From positions 1 through 56,862 of the forward strand of contig CAYUUW010000003.1 in the NCBI GenBank assembly GCA_964448005.1: a stretch of DNA of 56,862 bases, given 5' to 3'. Each line of letters starts with the position of its first letter. The first letter of the stretch is position 1. The notes beneath the pieces are model-generated. The model searched no databases, was not told the origin of the DNA, and worked only from the letters and a program-made list of their open reading frames with translations. Position numbers and translations under genes: made by a program. The DNA is from CAYUUW01 sp964448005 (lineage in GTDB: Bacteria > Patescibacteriota > Gracilibacteria > UM-FILTER-43-11). This document shows positions 32,026 through 39,540 of this stretch, in pieces.

Positions 32026-33069
32026 ATGAGAAAGATCCCCCCAATCCTCTTTCTGTTATTGCTTCTTGCGCCTGCCGCCGAAGCCTTCAATGACCTGAAG
32101 TCCGTTCCGCTGTATGCCGAATCGATAAGGATCTTGGAGCAGCGAGGAGCTCTTCGCTCCGGCGAGCGCTTCTTTCCCGAGCAGGGGCTTTCGCGCATTG
32201 CCTTTGTCCACATGATGCATTTGTCCGGAGCGTTTCCTGAAGAGTGTCCGCATCCTCCCCTAAGATTCTCCGACACTCAGCTCAATCAATGGTATACCCC
32301 GGCCCTCCGTTCCGGAGTGCTGTGCGGGGGAATAAGGGGCGACGAAAAACAGGCCTTTCGCCCGGGCGACCCGATCCGCTATGCCGAAGCAGCCGCCCTT
32401 TTGCAGCGTTCCGCCCGCCCCTCTCTCCAAAGCGCAGAGGAGCCCTGGTATCGGCCAGGAATCGCCTTCCTGGAAAGCTCAAAGATCGCCCTCAAGGAAA
32501 ATCCTGCCCCGGAGGCCTTTTTGACCCGTGCGCAAGGAGCCTTTTTGCTGGAGCGCGTTTTGGCCCAGCAAAAGCCAGCCTTTTCCGGGAAGAAATTGGT
32601 GGAATCCGCCCGCACGCAAAAGGGAGTGGTCACTTCGTACGATACAGGCTATTACAGCGGCGGATTCCCTCCACCCAACACGGGGGCCTGCACCGATGTG
32701 ATCGAAAGGGCCCTGCGCGACTTGGGCTACGACTGGAAGGGGCAGATTGATAGGCATATGCGTAAGAATCCAAGCCTCTATCCCTCCAAATACGACGAGA
32801 ACATCAATTACCGAAGGGTGAGGAATGTGAAAGTCTTCCTGGACCACACTGCGTCGTCGCTCCCCCTGGAAAGCGACTATTTGTCGGGAGACATAATCAC
32901 CTACGACCAGATCCCCGGAAGCCTGTGGCACATTGCTATCGTGTCGGACAAGAAGGCTTCCGACGGCACCCCTTTGCTGATTCACAACTACGGAAGGGGC
33001 GTGAAGGAGGACAATCTGCTCCACCTTTGGCCTGCGCCCAAAACAGGGCATTATCGGCTGAGGCTTTAG
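32026..33069 (+). CDS. SLH-domain protein with DUF1287 (peptidase-like) domain
   Basis: A 347-residue secreted protein. After a signal peptide (MRKIPPILFLLLLLAPAAEA) come two or three S-layer-homology-like repeats (FNDLKSVPLYAESIRILEQRGALRS..., LRFSDTQLNQWYTPALRSGVLCG, PWYRPGIAFLESSKI). The C-terminal 150 residues match DUF1287: NTGACTDVIERALRDLGYD, INYRRVRNVKVFLDH, LSGDIITYDQIPGSLWHIAIVSD, LIHNYGRG. The conserved Cys, His and Asp suggest an NlpC/P60-like cysteine hydrolase acting on cell-wall peptide. SLH repeats would hold it on the wall. Confidence 0.85.
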   Translation: MRKIPPILFLLLLLAPAAEAFNDLKSVPLYAESIRILEQRGALRSGERFFPEQGLSRIAFVHMMHLSGAFPEECPHPPLRFSDTQLNQWYTPALRSGVLCGGIRGDEKQAFRPGDPIRYAEAAALLQRSARPSLQSAEEPWYRPGIAFLESSKIALKENPAPEAFLTRAQGAFLLERVLAQQKPAFSGKKLVESARTQKGVVTSYDTGYYSGGFPPPNTGACTDVIERALRDLGYDWKGQIDRHMRKNPSLYPSKYDENINYRRVRNVKVFLDHTASSLPLESDYLSGDIITYDQIPGSLWHIAIVSDKKASDGTPLLIHNYGRGVKEDNLLHLWPAPKTGHYRLRL

Positions 33070-33091
33070 AATCCTTTCCGGTATGAAATGA

Positions 33092-33120
33092 TTGAAATAT
33101 TCATTATTTAATGTTAAAAT
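33092..33120 (+). promoter_or_regulatory. Near-consensus promoter
   Basis: TTGAAA (33092-33097), 17-nt spacer, TGTTAAAAT with -10 TAAAAT (33115-33120). Serves the 305-residue hypothetical gene. Confidence 0.72.
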
Positions 33121-33150
33121 ACATAGAATTCTTCCATTTATTTTATCTAT

Positions 33151-34068
33151 ATGACTGAGCGAGAACCCGTTTTTCAATCCCGTGACGTGGTGGATGCCTT
33201 AGCGGATAGGCTTCCGCCCCTTTTTAGAAAAATGTTTGTAAGGGTGCTTGGGCCACGCGTGAGGACCAACTACGAAAGGGTTATGGAGGCTGCGCGAAAA
33301 ATGGAGGCTGAGGACCAAGAGGAGGCTGCTTCTGATAGAATAGCGGAAAAAGTAGGGCAACGATTGTATATGACCGAGGCGGCTATCGCCGATATGATGG
33401 CTGAGCTCATTCCTGGAAGCAGGCCTGCGGCGGAAAATCCTAAAGAAAGACCTGGGGCAGATTCTGCCCCATCGCATCAAAGGCGGCCTCGGAATCCTGC
33501 GAATGATTTTTTTGCCGAGGTGGAAAGAGCGGAAGCCAAAAAAGAGGCTGCGGTGAGGGGTGCCGAGGAAACATCCGGGCTTCTTTTGAGATCCAAAGAA
33601 TTAGGAGATGACAGCCGCTCCAAATTACTTATCAGAGCTGTGAATAAATATGGCCTGGAATATGACCAAGCGAGGAAAGCTTTGATAGGAGATACCCTCA
33701 TAGACCTCCGGAAAAATCCCTCTTTTAACACCAAAGAAGGGGTAATTCGCTCTGATGCCATTCGAAGGGAATGCGGGCATTTATTTCTAAGTCTTCGGAT
33801 GCTGCTGGACGAAATTTCAAATTTGCCTGGTGGTAATGATGCTTGCAGTGTTACTAATATCCCCCGGGAATTTTCAGGAGAGTATGATTTTCTGTCTGCA
33901 AGCTTAATTAGATTCCCGGATACATTGGGCGACTCTTATTACACGATGCTCGAACGCGCTCAGACGCAGGAGGATGTGGCTGAATTTTACAAAAATTTCT
34001 TTGAAATTCTGGTTAATTTTGCAAAATATCTGGAGCTCAGGCGCAGGGGGACGTCCTCTGCGGCCTGA
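33151..34068 (+). CDS. Hypothetical helical protein, 305 residues
   Basis: No family recognised. Charged and helical throughout, no signal peptide. Basic N-terminal segment, a disordered centre (about residues 90-120, RPAAENPKERPGADSAPSHQ), then a helical C-terminal domain (YGLEYDQARKALIGDTLIDLRKNP...VAEFYKNFFEILVNFAKYLELRRR). Own promoter upstream; base composition is more AT-rich than the neighbours. It may be cotranscribed with the next small gene. Confidence 0.7.
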   Translation: MTEREPVFQSRDVVDALADRLPPLFRKMFVRVLGPRVRTNYERVMEAARKMEAEDQEEAASDRIAEKVGQRLYMTEAAIADMMAELIPGSRPAAENPKERPGADSAPSHQRRPRNPANDFFAEVERAEAKKEAAVRGAEETSGLLLRSKELGDDSRSKLLIRAVNKYGLEYDQARKALIGDTLIDLRKNPSFNTKEGVIRSDAIRRECGHLFLSLRMLLDEISNLPGGNDACSVTNIPREFSGEYDFLSASLIRFPDTLGDSYYTMLERAQTQEDVAEFYKNFFEILVNFAKYLELRRRGTSSAA

Positions 34069-34128
34069 AGGACCCCAAAAAAATCAATTTATAGCCATAT
34101 CGCAAAAGCTCAAAATTAAAAAAATACC

Positions 34129-34386
34129 ATGCCCAATGAAGCCCCTTCAGCAGGTCTTGAGGTCGATGATTGCCATGTTTACCGTCACCGTGGAGTAGGG
34201 GTGCACCAGACGCGTGACGGAAGTGGCAATCTTCTGCCTTTCGTGGTTTTAAGGGGTCTGGCTGAGGCAGGAGAGGCTGATGAAGATGTTGTTGTGAGAC
34301 TTGATTTTGCTACAGTTCAAAATTCCGCTGAGGCAGTGAGGAAAAAAATTGACGAATTGTTAGACATTCCGCAGGGAAGAGGATAG
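34129..34386 (+). CDS. Small hypothetical protein, 85 residues
   Basis: Short acidic protein (VYRHRGVGVHQTRDGSGNLLPFVVLRGLAEAGEADEDVVVRLDFATVQNSAEAVRKKIDELL when read in segments) with a likely beta-rich first half and a C-terminal helix. No family recognised. It follows the 305-residue gene by 60 bases on the same strand and may share its transcript. About 100 bases after it hold nothing recognisable. Confidence 0.55.
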   Translation: MPNEAPSAGLEVDDCHVYRHRGVGVHQTRDGSGNLLPFVVLRGLAEAGEADEDVVVRLDFATVQNSAEAVRKKIDELLDIPQGRG

Positions 34387-34490
34387 GAATTTTGCATTTA
34401 TGCTTGCCCACAAATACCCCCCATTGATCAAGGCATAGGCTTGATAGCAACAGGGGATATTACGTATTCGTGAGCTATTTTGGATGTTAA

Positions 34491-36191
34491 TTATTGGAAA
34501 GAGGTGCCCAGCCATTTGTTGAAGTCCGCTTTGATGGCTGTCAGGCTTTCTTGCTTGGCGGCCACATCGGCAGCGCCGTCCTCATAGAAGAAGCCATGGC
34601 CGGCCCCCTGGTAGTAATCCATCGCCAGGTTGACGGAATCGGACAGTTTGGATTGCCTCAGCAATTCCGTGCAATGCTCGCTGATGGGATCTTGGGTGCC
34701 ATGGAAAAAATGAATGGGAGCTCGGTTTCTGTAGGGGGCGTCTCCTGCCATGTCGAAGATCTTTCCGCAGCCGCCATAGTAGTTGGCGTAGTATTTGAAC
34801 TCCGGGCCCGTCAGGTAGCTCTGGATGGGGCTCACTTCATTCGCCATGGAGGCGATGGTCACCGCTCCTCCCCCATGGGAATAGCCCACCAGGGCGAATT
34901 TTCCATTGGCGATCCGTGCTCCCTTTCCATCCTCCAGGCTGGAAAGGAGCGTTTTGGCGAATTGGGCATCCTTGGCCAGCTCAACCCCCTCAGGACGTTG
35001 GCTTTTGCTGTCCTTGTCGGGGTCGTAGCCGCGAGGAGCGAAGCTGTCCACAATCAGGCCCATGCCCTTGCTCTGGCTGAAAAGGACAGGCAGGTCGTCC
35101 AGGTCCGAACCGATGCCGTCGGCATGAAGAGCCACGTTTCCATCCGTGCCGGTCTTCAGGATTTCGCCTCCGTTGCTGCTATAGATTCCGCCGCTGCCCG
35201 GGATAACGATTATGGCCGGGAGGCTGTCGCCCTCGCTTTTGTAGAAAATGCCTCTCAATTCCAAGCCGTCCGGGCCGTCAAAGCACACGACCCTGTCTTT
35301 GTGCGCTTTGCTCAGGTCCAGCGCATGGCCATCGCAGTCCTCCAGCCCCTCTCCGCTTTGGGCTGCGCCAGTCTCGTTCCCGCTTCCGCCTGCTTCTCCG
35401 CCTTCATTCGCTTCGCCGCCACTCTCGTTCCCGCCGCTATTCGCGCCTCCTGCAGCATTTCCGCCTTCTTCGCCGACGCTTCCTTCTGCAGCGCCACCAT
35501 CGGTTTCATTTGCTGCGCCTGAATCGAGGGCGGACAAGGATTTCAGGCCCAATCGGGAGGCTCTCTGAAGGATCACCGAGATGTCGGCCCGGTTCAGCCG
35601 GTCGCTCAAGCCGAAGCTACCCCCTCCTTTCCCTTTCATTACCCCCGCCGCTGCCAGGCGACCAACGGAATCATGGGCCCAGTGGGCGCTGGGCACGTCG
35701 GAAAAGCGGACAGGGGAAGTCTCTGTGGTGCGTAGGATCCGGTCCATCAATACTGCCATTTCCGCCCGGGTCAAATATTGGTCCGGCTTGAAGTAGAGCC
35801 GGCCTGCTTGAGGGTAGCCCTTGGCCAGATCATGGGCGTGAAGAGCGTTCGCGTAGCTGGCAAACCAATCTTTTTCGGAAACATCCTGGAAGGGCCGGGA
35901 AGCCGAGGCGAGGGGCAGCTTGGCGAAAAGTGCCGCTATCTTGGCCATTTCGGCCCGGCTCACAAAATCGTCGGGCCGGTATTTTTCCGACCGATGCACA
36001 AGGCCTTGATCGGCCAGGTAGGCGACTGAATTGTAATAGTAGTCTGTCGGCCGGACGTCTGAGAATCCCTGTCCCGCTGAGGCCTGTGCCAAGGCCGAAA
36101 GCGCAGCCCAGGGGCTGAGGGCGAAAAAGAGCAAAACGAACGCAGCAAAAAACAGGCGCACCCTGTGATGTAGCAATTTGCATGAAGACAT
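34491..36191 (-). CDS. SLH-anchored dienelactone-hydrolase-like protein
   Basis: A 566-residue exported protein. After the signal sequence come three SLH repeats (FSDVRPTDYYYNSVAYLADQGLV, FQDVSEKDWFASYANALHAHDLAKG, FSDVPSAHWAHDSVGRLAAAGVMKG), an extended Gly/Glu/Asn-rich linker (about residues 225-285), then an alpha/beta-hydrolase with Ser438 in GYSHGG, Asp501 in HGTQDP and His532 in GAGHGF, the order seen in dienelactone hydrolases. It could cleave esters at the cell surface. I chose the ATG at 36191 because the promoter's -10 lies over an earlier in-frame Met. Confidence 0.88.
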   Translation of the reverse strand: MSSCKLLHHRVRLFFAAFVLLFFALSPWAALSALAQASAGQGFSDVRPTDYYYNSVAYLADQGLVHRSEKYRPDDFVSRAEMAKIAALFAKLPLASASRPFQDVSEKDWFASYANALHAHDLAKGYPQAGRLYFKPDQYLTRAEMAVLMDRILRTTETSPVRFSDVPSAHWAHDSVGRLAAAGVMKGKGGGSFGLSDRLNRADISVILQRASRLGLKSLSALDSGAANETDGGAAEGSVGEEGGNAAGGANSGGNESGGEANEGGEAGGSGNETGAAQSGEGLEDCDGHALDLSKAHKDRVVCFDGPDGLELRGIFYKSEGDSLPAIIVIPGSGGIYSSNGGEILKTGTDGNVALHADGIGSDLDDLPVLFSQSKGMGLIVDSFAPRGYDPDKDSKSQRPEGVELAKDAQFAKTLLSSLEDGKGARIANGKFALVGYSHGGGAVTIASMANEVSPIQSYLTGPEFKYYANYYGGCGKIFDMAGDAPYRNRAPIHFFHGTQDPISEHCTELLRQSKLSDSVNLAMDYYQGAGHGFFYEDGAADVAAKQESLTAIKADFNKWLGTSFQ

Positions 36192-36219
36192 ACCGAGGAT
36201 GTTATTTGCCGCACCCTGC

Positions 36220-36247
36220 ATTATACCCTCAGTTGTCAAAGGATCAA
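36220..36247 (-). promoter_or_regulatory. Promoter of the SLH-hydrolase gene
   Basis: Read on minus: TTGATC (36247-36242), 16-nt spacer, TATAAT (36225-36220); transcription starts about 36213, which fixes the ATG at 36191. Confidence 0.72.
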
Positions 36248-36350
36248 AATAAAAATCTGTTGGCTTGAGGCGAAAAATCCCTGAAAAGAAACTTTTCAAG
36301 CCCTTTTATGGACAGGAGGCCTCGCCTGAATCCCTTTCCTCATTTGCAAT

Positions 36351-36378
36351 TTGCTCTTGAGGCGGAGTTCCCTATAAT
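36351..36378 (+). promoter_or_regulatory. Promoter of the DUF4256 gene
   Basis: TTGCTC (36351), 16-nt spacer, TATAAT (36373-36378), 23 bases before the ATG. Confidence 0.68.
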
Positions 36379-36401
36379 CGAAGCGAGACAACTGAAAAAC
36401 C

Positions 36402-36983
36402 ATGTCAAAGAAAGCATTGTCGCCAGAACAACCTGCCTTGCCGGCAGGCAGGCATTCGGCCCTAATCGAAACCCTGAAAGCCCGTTTCGAGAAGAATATG
36501 ATCCGCCACCAAGGTCTTGAATGGGCCAAGGTGGAAGCTAAGCTGAAGGCTGATTCCGAAAAGCTGTGGTCGCTCCATGAAATGGAAAGAACCGGCGGCG
36601 AGCCGGATGTGGTTGGCCACGACGGAAAAACCGGCGAATACGTTTTCTACGATTGCTCCGCCGAAAGCCCCACAGGGCGCCGAAGCGTGTGCTACGACCA
36701 TGAAGCGCTGGATTCCCGGAAGGAGCACAAGCCAAAGGACAGCGCTATGGGTATGGCTGCCGCCATGGGAATTGAGCTTTTGACGGAAGGGCAATACCGG
36801 GAGCTGCAGCAGCTTGGGAAATTCGACACCAAGACCTCCAGCTGGGTGGGAACGCCTGCTGAGATCAGAAAGCTGGGCGGGGCCCTCTTCTCCGACCGAC
36901 GCTACAATGCTGTCTTCGTGTATCACAACGGGGCAGAATCCTACTATGCGGCCAGGGGCTTCAGAGCTTCGTTAAAAGTTTGA
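36402..36983 (+). CDS. DUF4256 family protein
   Basis: A 193-residue cytoplasmic protein matching DUF4256 nearly end to end: GLEWAKVEAKL, MERTGGEPDVVGHDGKTGEY, FYDCSAESPTGRRSVCYD, ALDSRKEHKPKDSAMGMAA, GIELLTEGQYRELQQLGKFD, and YNAVFVYHNGAESYYAARGFR. Biochemical role unknown. An in-frame palindrome encodes PALPAGR at residues 12-18, ahead of the conserved region, so it probably does not disturb the fold. It has its own promoter. Confidence 0.88.
   Translation: MSKKALSPEQPALPAGRHSALIETLKARFEKNMIRHQGLEWAKVEAKLKADSEKLWSLHEMERTGGEPDVVGHDGKTGEYVFYDCSAESPTGRRSVCYDHEALDSRKEHKPKDSAMGMAAAMGIELLTEGQYRELQQLGKFDTKTSSWVGTPAEIRKLGGALFSDRRYNAVFVYHNGAESYYAARGFRASLKV
36432..36452. repeat. Short palindrome (LPAGR-type) inside the DUF4256 gene
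   Basis: CCTGCC-T-TGCC pairs with GGCAGGCAGG over 10 bp with one bulged T. Variants of this GCCTGCCGGCAGGC palindrome are common in candidate-phylum genomes. Confidence 0.65.
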
Positions 36984-37055
36984 ATTACCGGCAAGCGGCC
37001 CTATGTGACTGTGCAGCTACCAGGCAGCGAATCGTGCATTGAGAAATCCGGCGGA

Positions 37056-37084
37056 TTTGCTTGCCTTATTAAGACGGATAAAAT
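37056..37084 (+). promoter_or_regulatory. Probable promoter
   Basis: TTTGCT (37056), 17-nt spacer, TAAAAT (37079-37084), ahead of the 99-residue gene. Confidence 0.5.
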
Positions 37085-37202
37085 TCTTATCCCCTTGCGC
37101 TTGGCTGCTTTAAGCTATTAAGCCTCCTTAGAAAGGCGCTCGACACAGAAATCAAGGAAATCGAGTTTGGCCAGAGGGAAAAGAATATTACGCATAAAAG
37201 AG

Positions 37203-37502
37203 ATGGCAAGAAACCAAAGCAAGCTCGCTTTGCTCACCAAAAATCACATTAGGAATTTGTTCGACCCTCAAGATGTGGATCGAGCGGAGTATTTATTGAG
37301 TCGGGGCTGGCGCCAAAGAATGCCTCAATTTGACCTAGAGCGAATCCTTTTTGCTGTTCTGCGAGTGAGTGGGGGGAAAATTGATAAATTGATAGAAGCA
37401 ATTAAGCTCGCCGAGACAGACTGGCGAGATATTCTTGTCTGCGCTGATTTCGCAGATGATGTCGAGGCGCACAGAAATTGGATTTCAAAACGATCCAAAT
37501 AA
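37203..37502 (+). CDS. Small hypothetical protein, 99 residues
   Basis: Basic helical protein (ARNQSKLALLTKNHIRNLFDPQDVDRAEYLL... then RILFAVLRVSGGKIDKLIEAIKLAETDWRDIL when read in segments). No family recognised with confidence. I chose the ATG at 37203 over an upstream in-frame TTG. A probable promoter lies about 120 bases upstream. Confidence 0.6.
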   Translation: MARNQSKLALLTKNHIRNLFDPQDVDRAEYLLSRGWRQRMPQFDLERILFAVLRVSGGKIDKLIEAIKLAETDWRDILVCADFADDVEAHRNWISKRSK

Positions 37503-37574
37503 GAGAGTTCCGATCATTGGATGATGGGGTAGCTGCCAAATTGCAGCCTTTTCAATGTGCTCTGCCAGACTTCC

Positions 37575-38858
37575 TCATTCCAAATCAAGATAAAAATCCT
37601 CTAGGCGGATTTTGAAGCGCCTGATGTAGGCTGTATTGAAATAGGGCGGAAACCGGACGGCCATGCCTTGGGGGAACCTCTCCGCAGTCACCCTCTCGAT
37701 TCCCTGCCGCCCTTCAAACTCTTCGTTCGCCCTGATTTCTTGGACCGCGTTCTCCAGCAGCTGGGCAGAAACCGATTTGCCCACCCAAATATACTGCTGC
37801 ACCTGCTGATTGATTTTTGGGTCCAGGCTGGGACCGCAAAAAATATCCGCATGCCGTTCGTCGCTTGGCCTGAATCCGAAGGGCAATTCATCCTCCATGC
37901 TTTCGGGCTTGCAATTCAGGGATCTTACTCTTCCTTCATGCATCCTGGTGCGAATGGCCATCAATTGATCGACATCCTGATGTGCATCGAAGCCGTAGAA
38001 AAGCCTCCCGTCCAAAAAAATGGACCCCGGGATGATTCTTGATGTGGCGGTGATTAGTCCGGCCTGGACAACGCCGAGCTTATTCGTAAGAGAGGCGGCA
38101 TAGGCTTCCGAGGGCATCATCATGCGCTTTAATTTGGCTTTCCCCCTTTTGTCCCGATAGGTCATTTCATAAAGGCTTCCTGTCGGCTCGAGCGCCTTCC
38201 ACGCCAGAATCTCGCCTATTTCCTCTTCGTCAGGATCGGTGGAGGGAATGTAGGGGATGGGTTCGTTTTGCATAAACGCAAGAACGTCCGATACCTGTTG
38301 GTTTGAAAAATCGATGTCAGTAGAGCCGCTCGTCTTGGCCTTTGAGAAGTAGAGCATTTTTTGCCCTGAGTTCTCTGCCTCCACCATTTCCTGAACCATC
38401 TTGCGAGCCAAGGCTTCGCATCGAATCCTGGTTTCTTTGATGGCACGTTCCTCCGATCTTCTGTCTTTCAGCTTCCCCCATGCTGCAGACATTTCGGGTG
38501 CAATGTGCCTGAGCAGGCCCGAAAACCGACCTTTCGGCTGCGATGGAGCCTCTATGGTGCTCGAGGTGCTTGGGGAGCCTGATGCAGGGAAAAGAACTTT
38601 CAAAAGAGCTCTGGAGAGAATGACCTGAATCCTCTCTGCCGATTCCTTGCCCAAGTGCCTTGGCAAAAGGACAGGAATCATGTCCGGGTAGACCTCGTGT
38701 ATCCCGCTGGTCATGTTGGATCCTGCTTCATGGTCCTCCTGAGTGGCGCGGGGTTGAGCATTCTCCTCCGGGTCTATGGTGTCAGTGGAGGGCCCTTTCA
38801 AGGAGAGGGCCATGGGGGGTTCTTTAAAATTAAATGGGTTCAATTCTAGCTTTTTCAT
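37575..38858 (-). CDS. Hypothetical protein, 427 residues
   Basis: No family recognised. No signal peptide or membrane segment. A disordered acidic N-terminus (GPSTDTIDPEENAQPRATQE), a charged helical middle (residues 125-175), and a mixed C-terminal half rich in aromatic and basic residues (GSIFLDGRLFYGFDAHQDVDQL, DIFCGPSLDPKINQQVQQYIWVGK, VRFPPYFNTAYIRRFKIRLEDFYLDLE). The gene is divergent from the ECF sigma gene, about 130 bases apart. Confidence 0.7.
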   Translation of the reverse strand: MKKLELNPFNFKEPPMALSLKGPSTDTIDPEENAQPRATQEDHEAGSNMTSGIHEVYPDMIPVLLPRHLGKESAERIQVILSRALLKVLFPASGSPSTSSTIEAPSQPKGRFSGLLRHIAPEMSAAWGKLKDRRSEERAIKETRIRCEALARKMVQEMVEAENSGQKMLYFSKAKTSGSTDIDFSNQQVSDVLAFMQNEPIPYIPSTDPDEEEIGEILAWKALEPTGSLYEMTYRDKRGKAKLKRMMMPSEAYAASLTNKLGVVQAGLITATSRIIPGSIFLDGRLFYGFDAHQDVDQLMAIRTRMHEGRVRSLNCKPESMEDELPFGFRPSDERHADIFCGPSLDPKINQQVQQYIWVGKSVSAQLLENAVQEIRANEEFEGRQGIERVTAERFPQGMAVRFPPYFNTAYIRRFKIRLEDFYLDLE

Positions 38859-38988
38859 CCCGGCCTGTCCAGAAAATAGTCCCCTTCGTCTTGAAGGGGG
38901 TACTAATGCCCCTTTTCAGCCAAAAGAACGAATTTCGGCTTGCGGACTTTTTTTGCAGTAAAATCCAAACTTTGGCATCCTAAGGTTC

Positions 38989-39513
38989 ATGAGCCTGATC
39001 CAAAAAGCCAAATCGCAGCCGGAAGCGTTCGTGGAACTCTACGACCGATACGCCGAACGAATCTACCAGTATTTGCAGCGCCGGCTGCACCATGCCCCCG
39101 ATGCCGAGGATTTGAGCGGGCAGGTCTGGGAAAAGGCCTTGAGCAAGATCCATACCCTGGAATCGGATGCGGAGGAGGGGTTTTTGGCGTGGCTCTTCGC
39201 CATCGCCCGCAACGAGCTGAACCAGCATTACCGGTCCGGCGAGAAGCGCTTTAGCCAGGAGCTGCCCGAAACCCTGGCCGACAAGGCCCGCGGTCCTGAT
39301 TGCTTGGCAGAGGACAGCCTGGGCTCCCAAGCCATCCGCGAAGCTCTTTTCAGGCTGCCTCCGCAGCAGCGCGAAACCGTGGAGCTGCGCTATTTCGGCG
39401 ACCTGAGGAACAAGGAAATCGCTCTGCTGTTCGGGATTTCGGAGAAGACCGTGGCCTCCAACCTCAGCCGCGCCCTGCAGACCCTCTCCCTCCATCTGGA
39501 AAAACTGCAGTAA
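38989..39513 (+). CDS. ECF-type RNA polymerase sigma factor
   Basis: A 174-residue group IV sigma factor. Region 2: FVELYDRYAERIYQYLQRRLHHAPDAEDLSGQVWEKALSKI when read through, with FLAWLFAIARNELNQHYR. Region 4: LPPQQRETVELRYFGDLRNKEIALLFGISEKTVASNLSRAL, a helix-turn-helix that reads -35 boxes. It lies 27 bases ahead of a membrane protein with an anti-sigma-like head, so it probably answers an envelope signal. Confidence 0.92.
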   Translation: MSLIQKAKSQPEAFVELYDRYAERIYQYLQRRLHHAPDAEDLSGQVWEKALSKIHTLESDAEEGFLAWLFAIARNELNQHYRSGEKRFSQELPETLADKARGPDCLAEDSLGSQAIREALFRLPPQQRETVELRYFGDLRNKEIALLFGISEKTVASNLSRALQTLSLHLEKLQ

Positions 39514-39540
39514 TCCGGCCGCCTTTTCATCTCACTAAGC

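Noticed and set aside
36230..36237. TTGACA as the -35 box of the SLH-hydrolase promoter
   Set aside because: It lies only eight bases from the TATAAT; TTGATC with a 16-base spacer is the workable -35.
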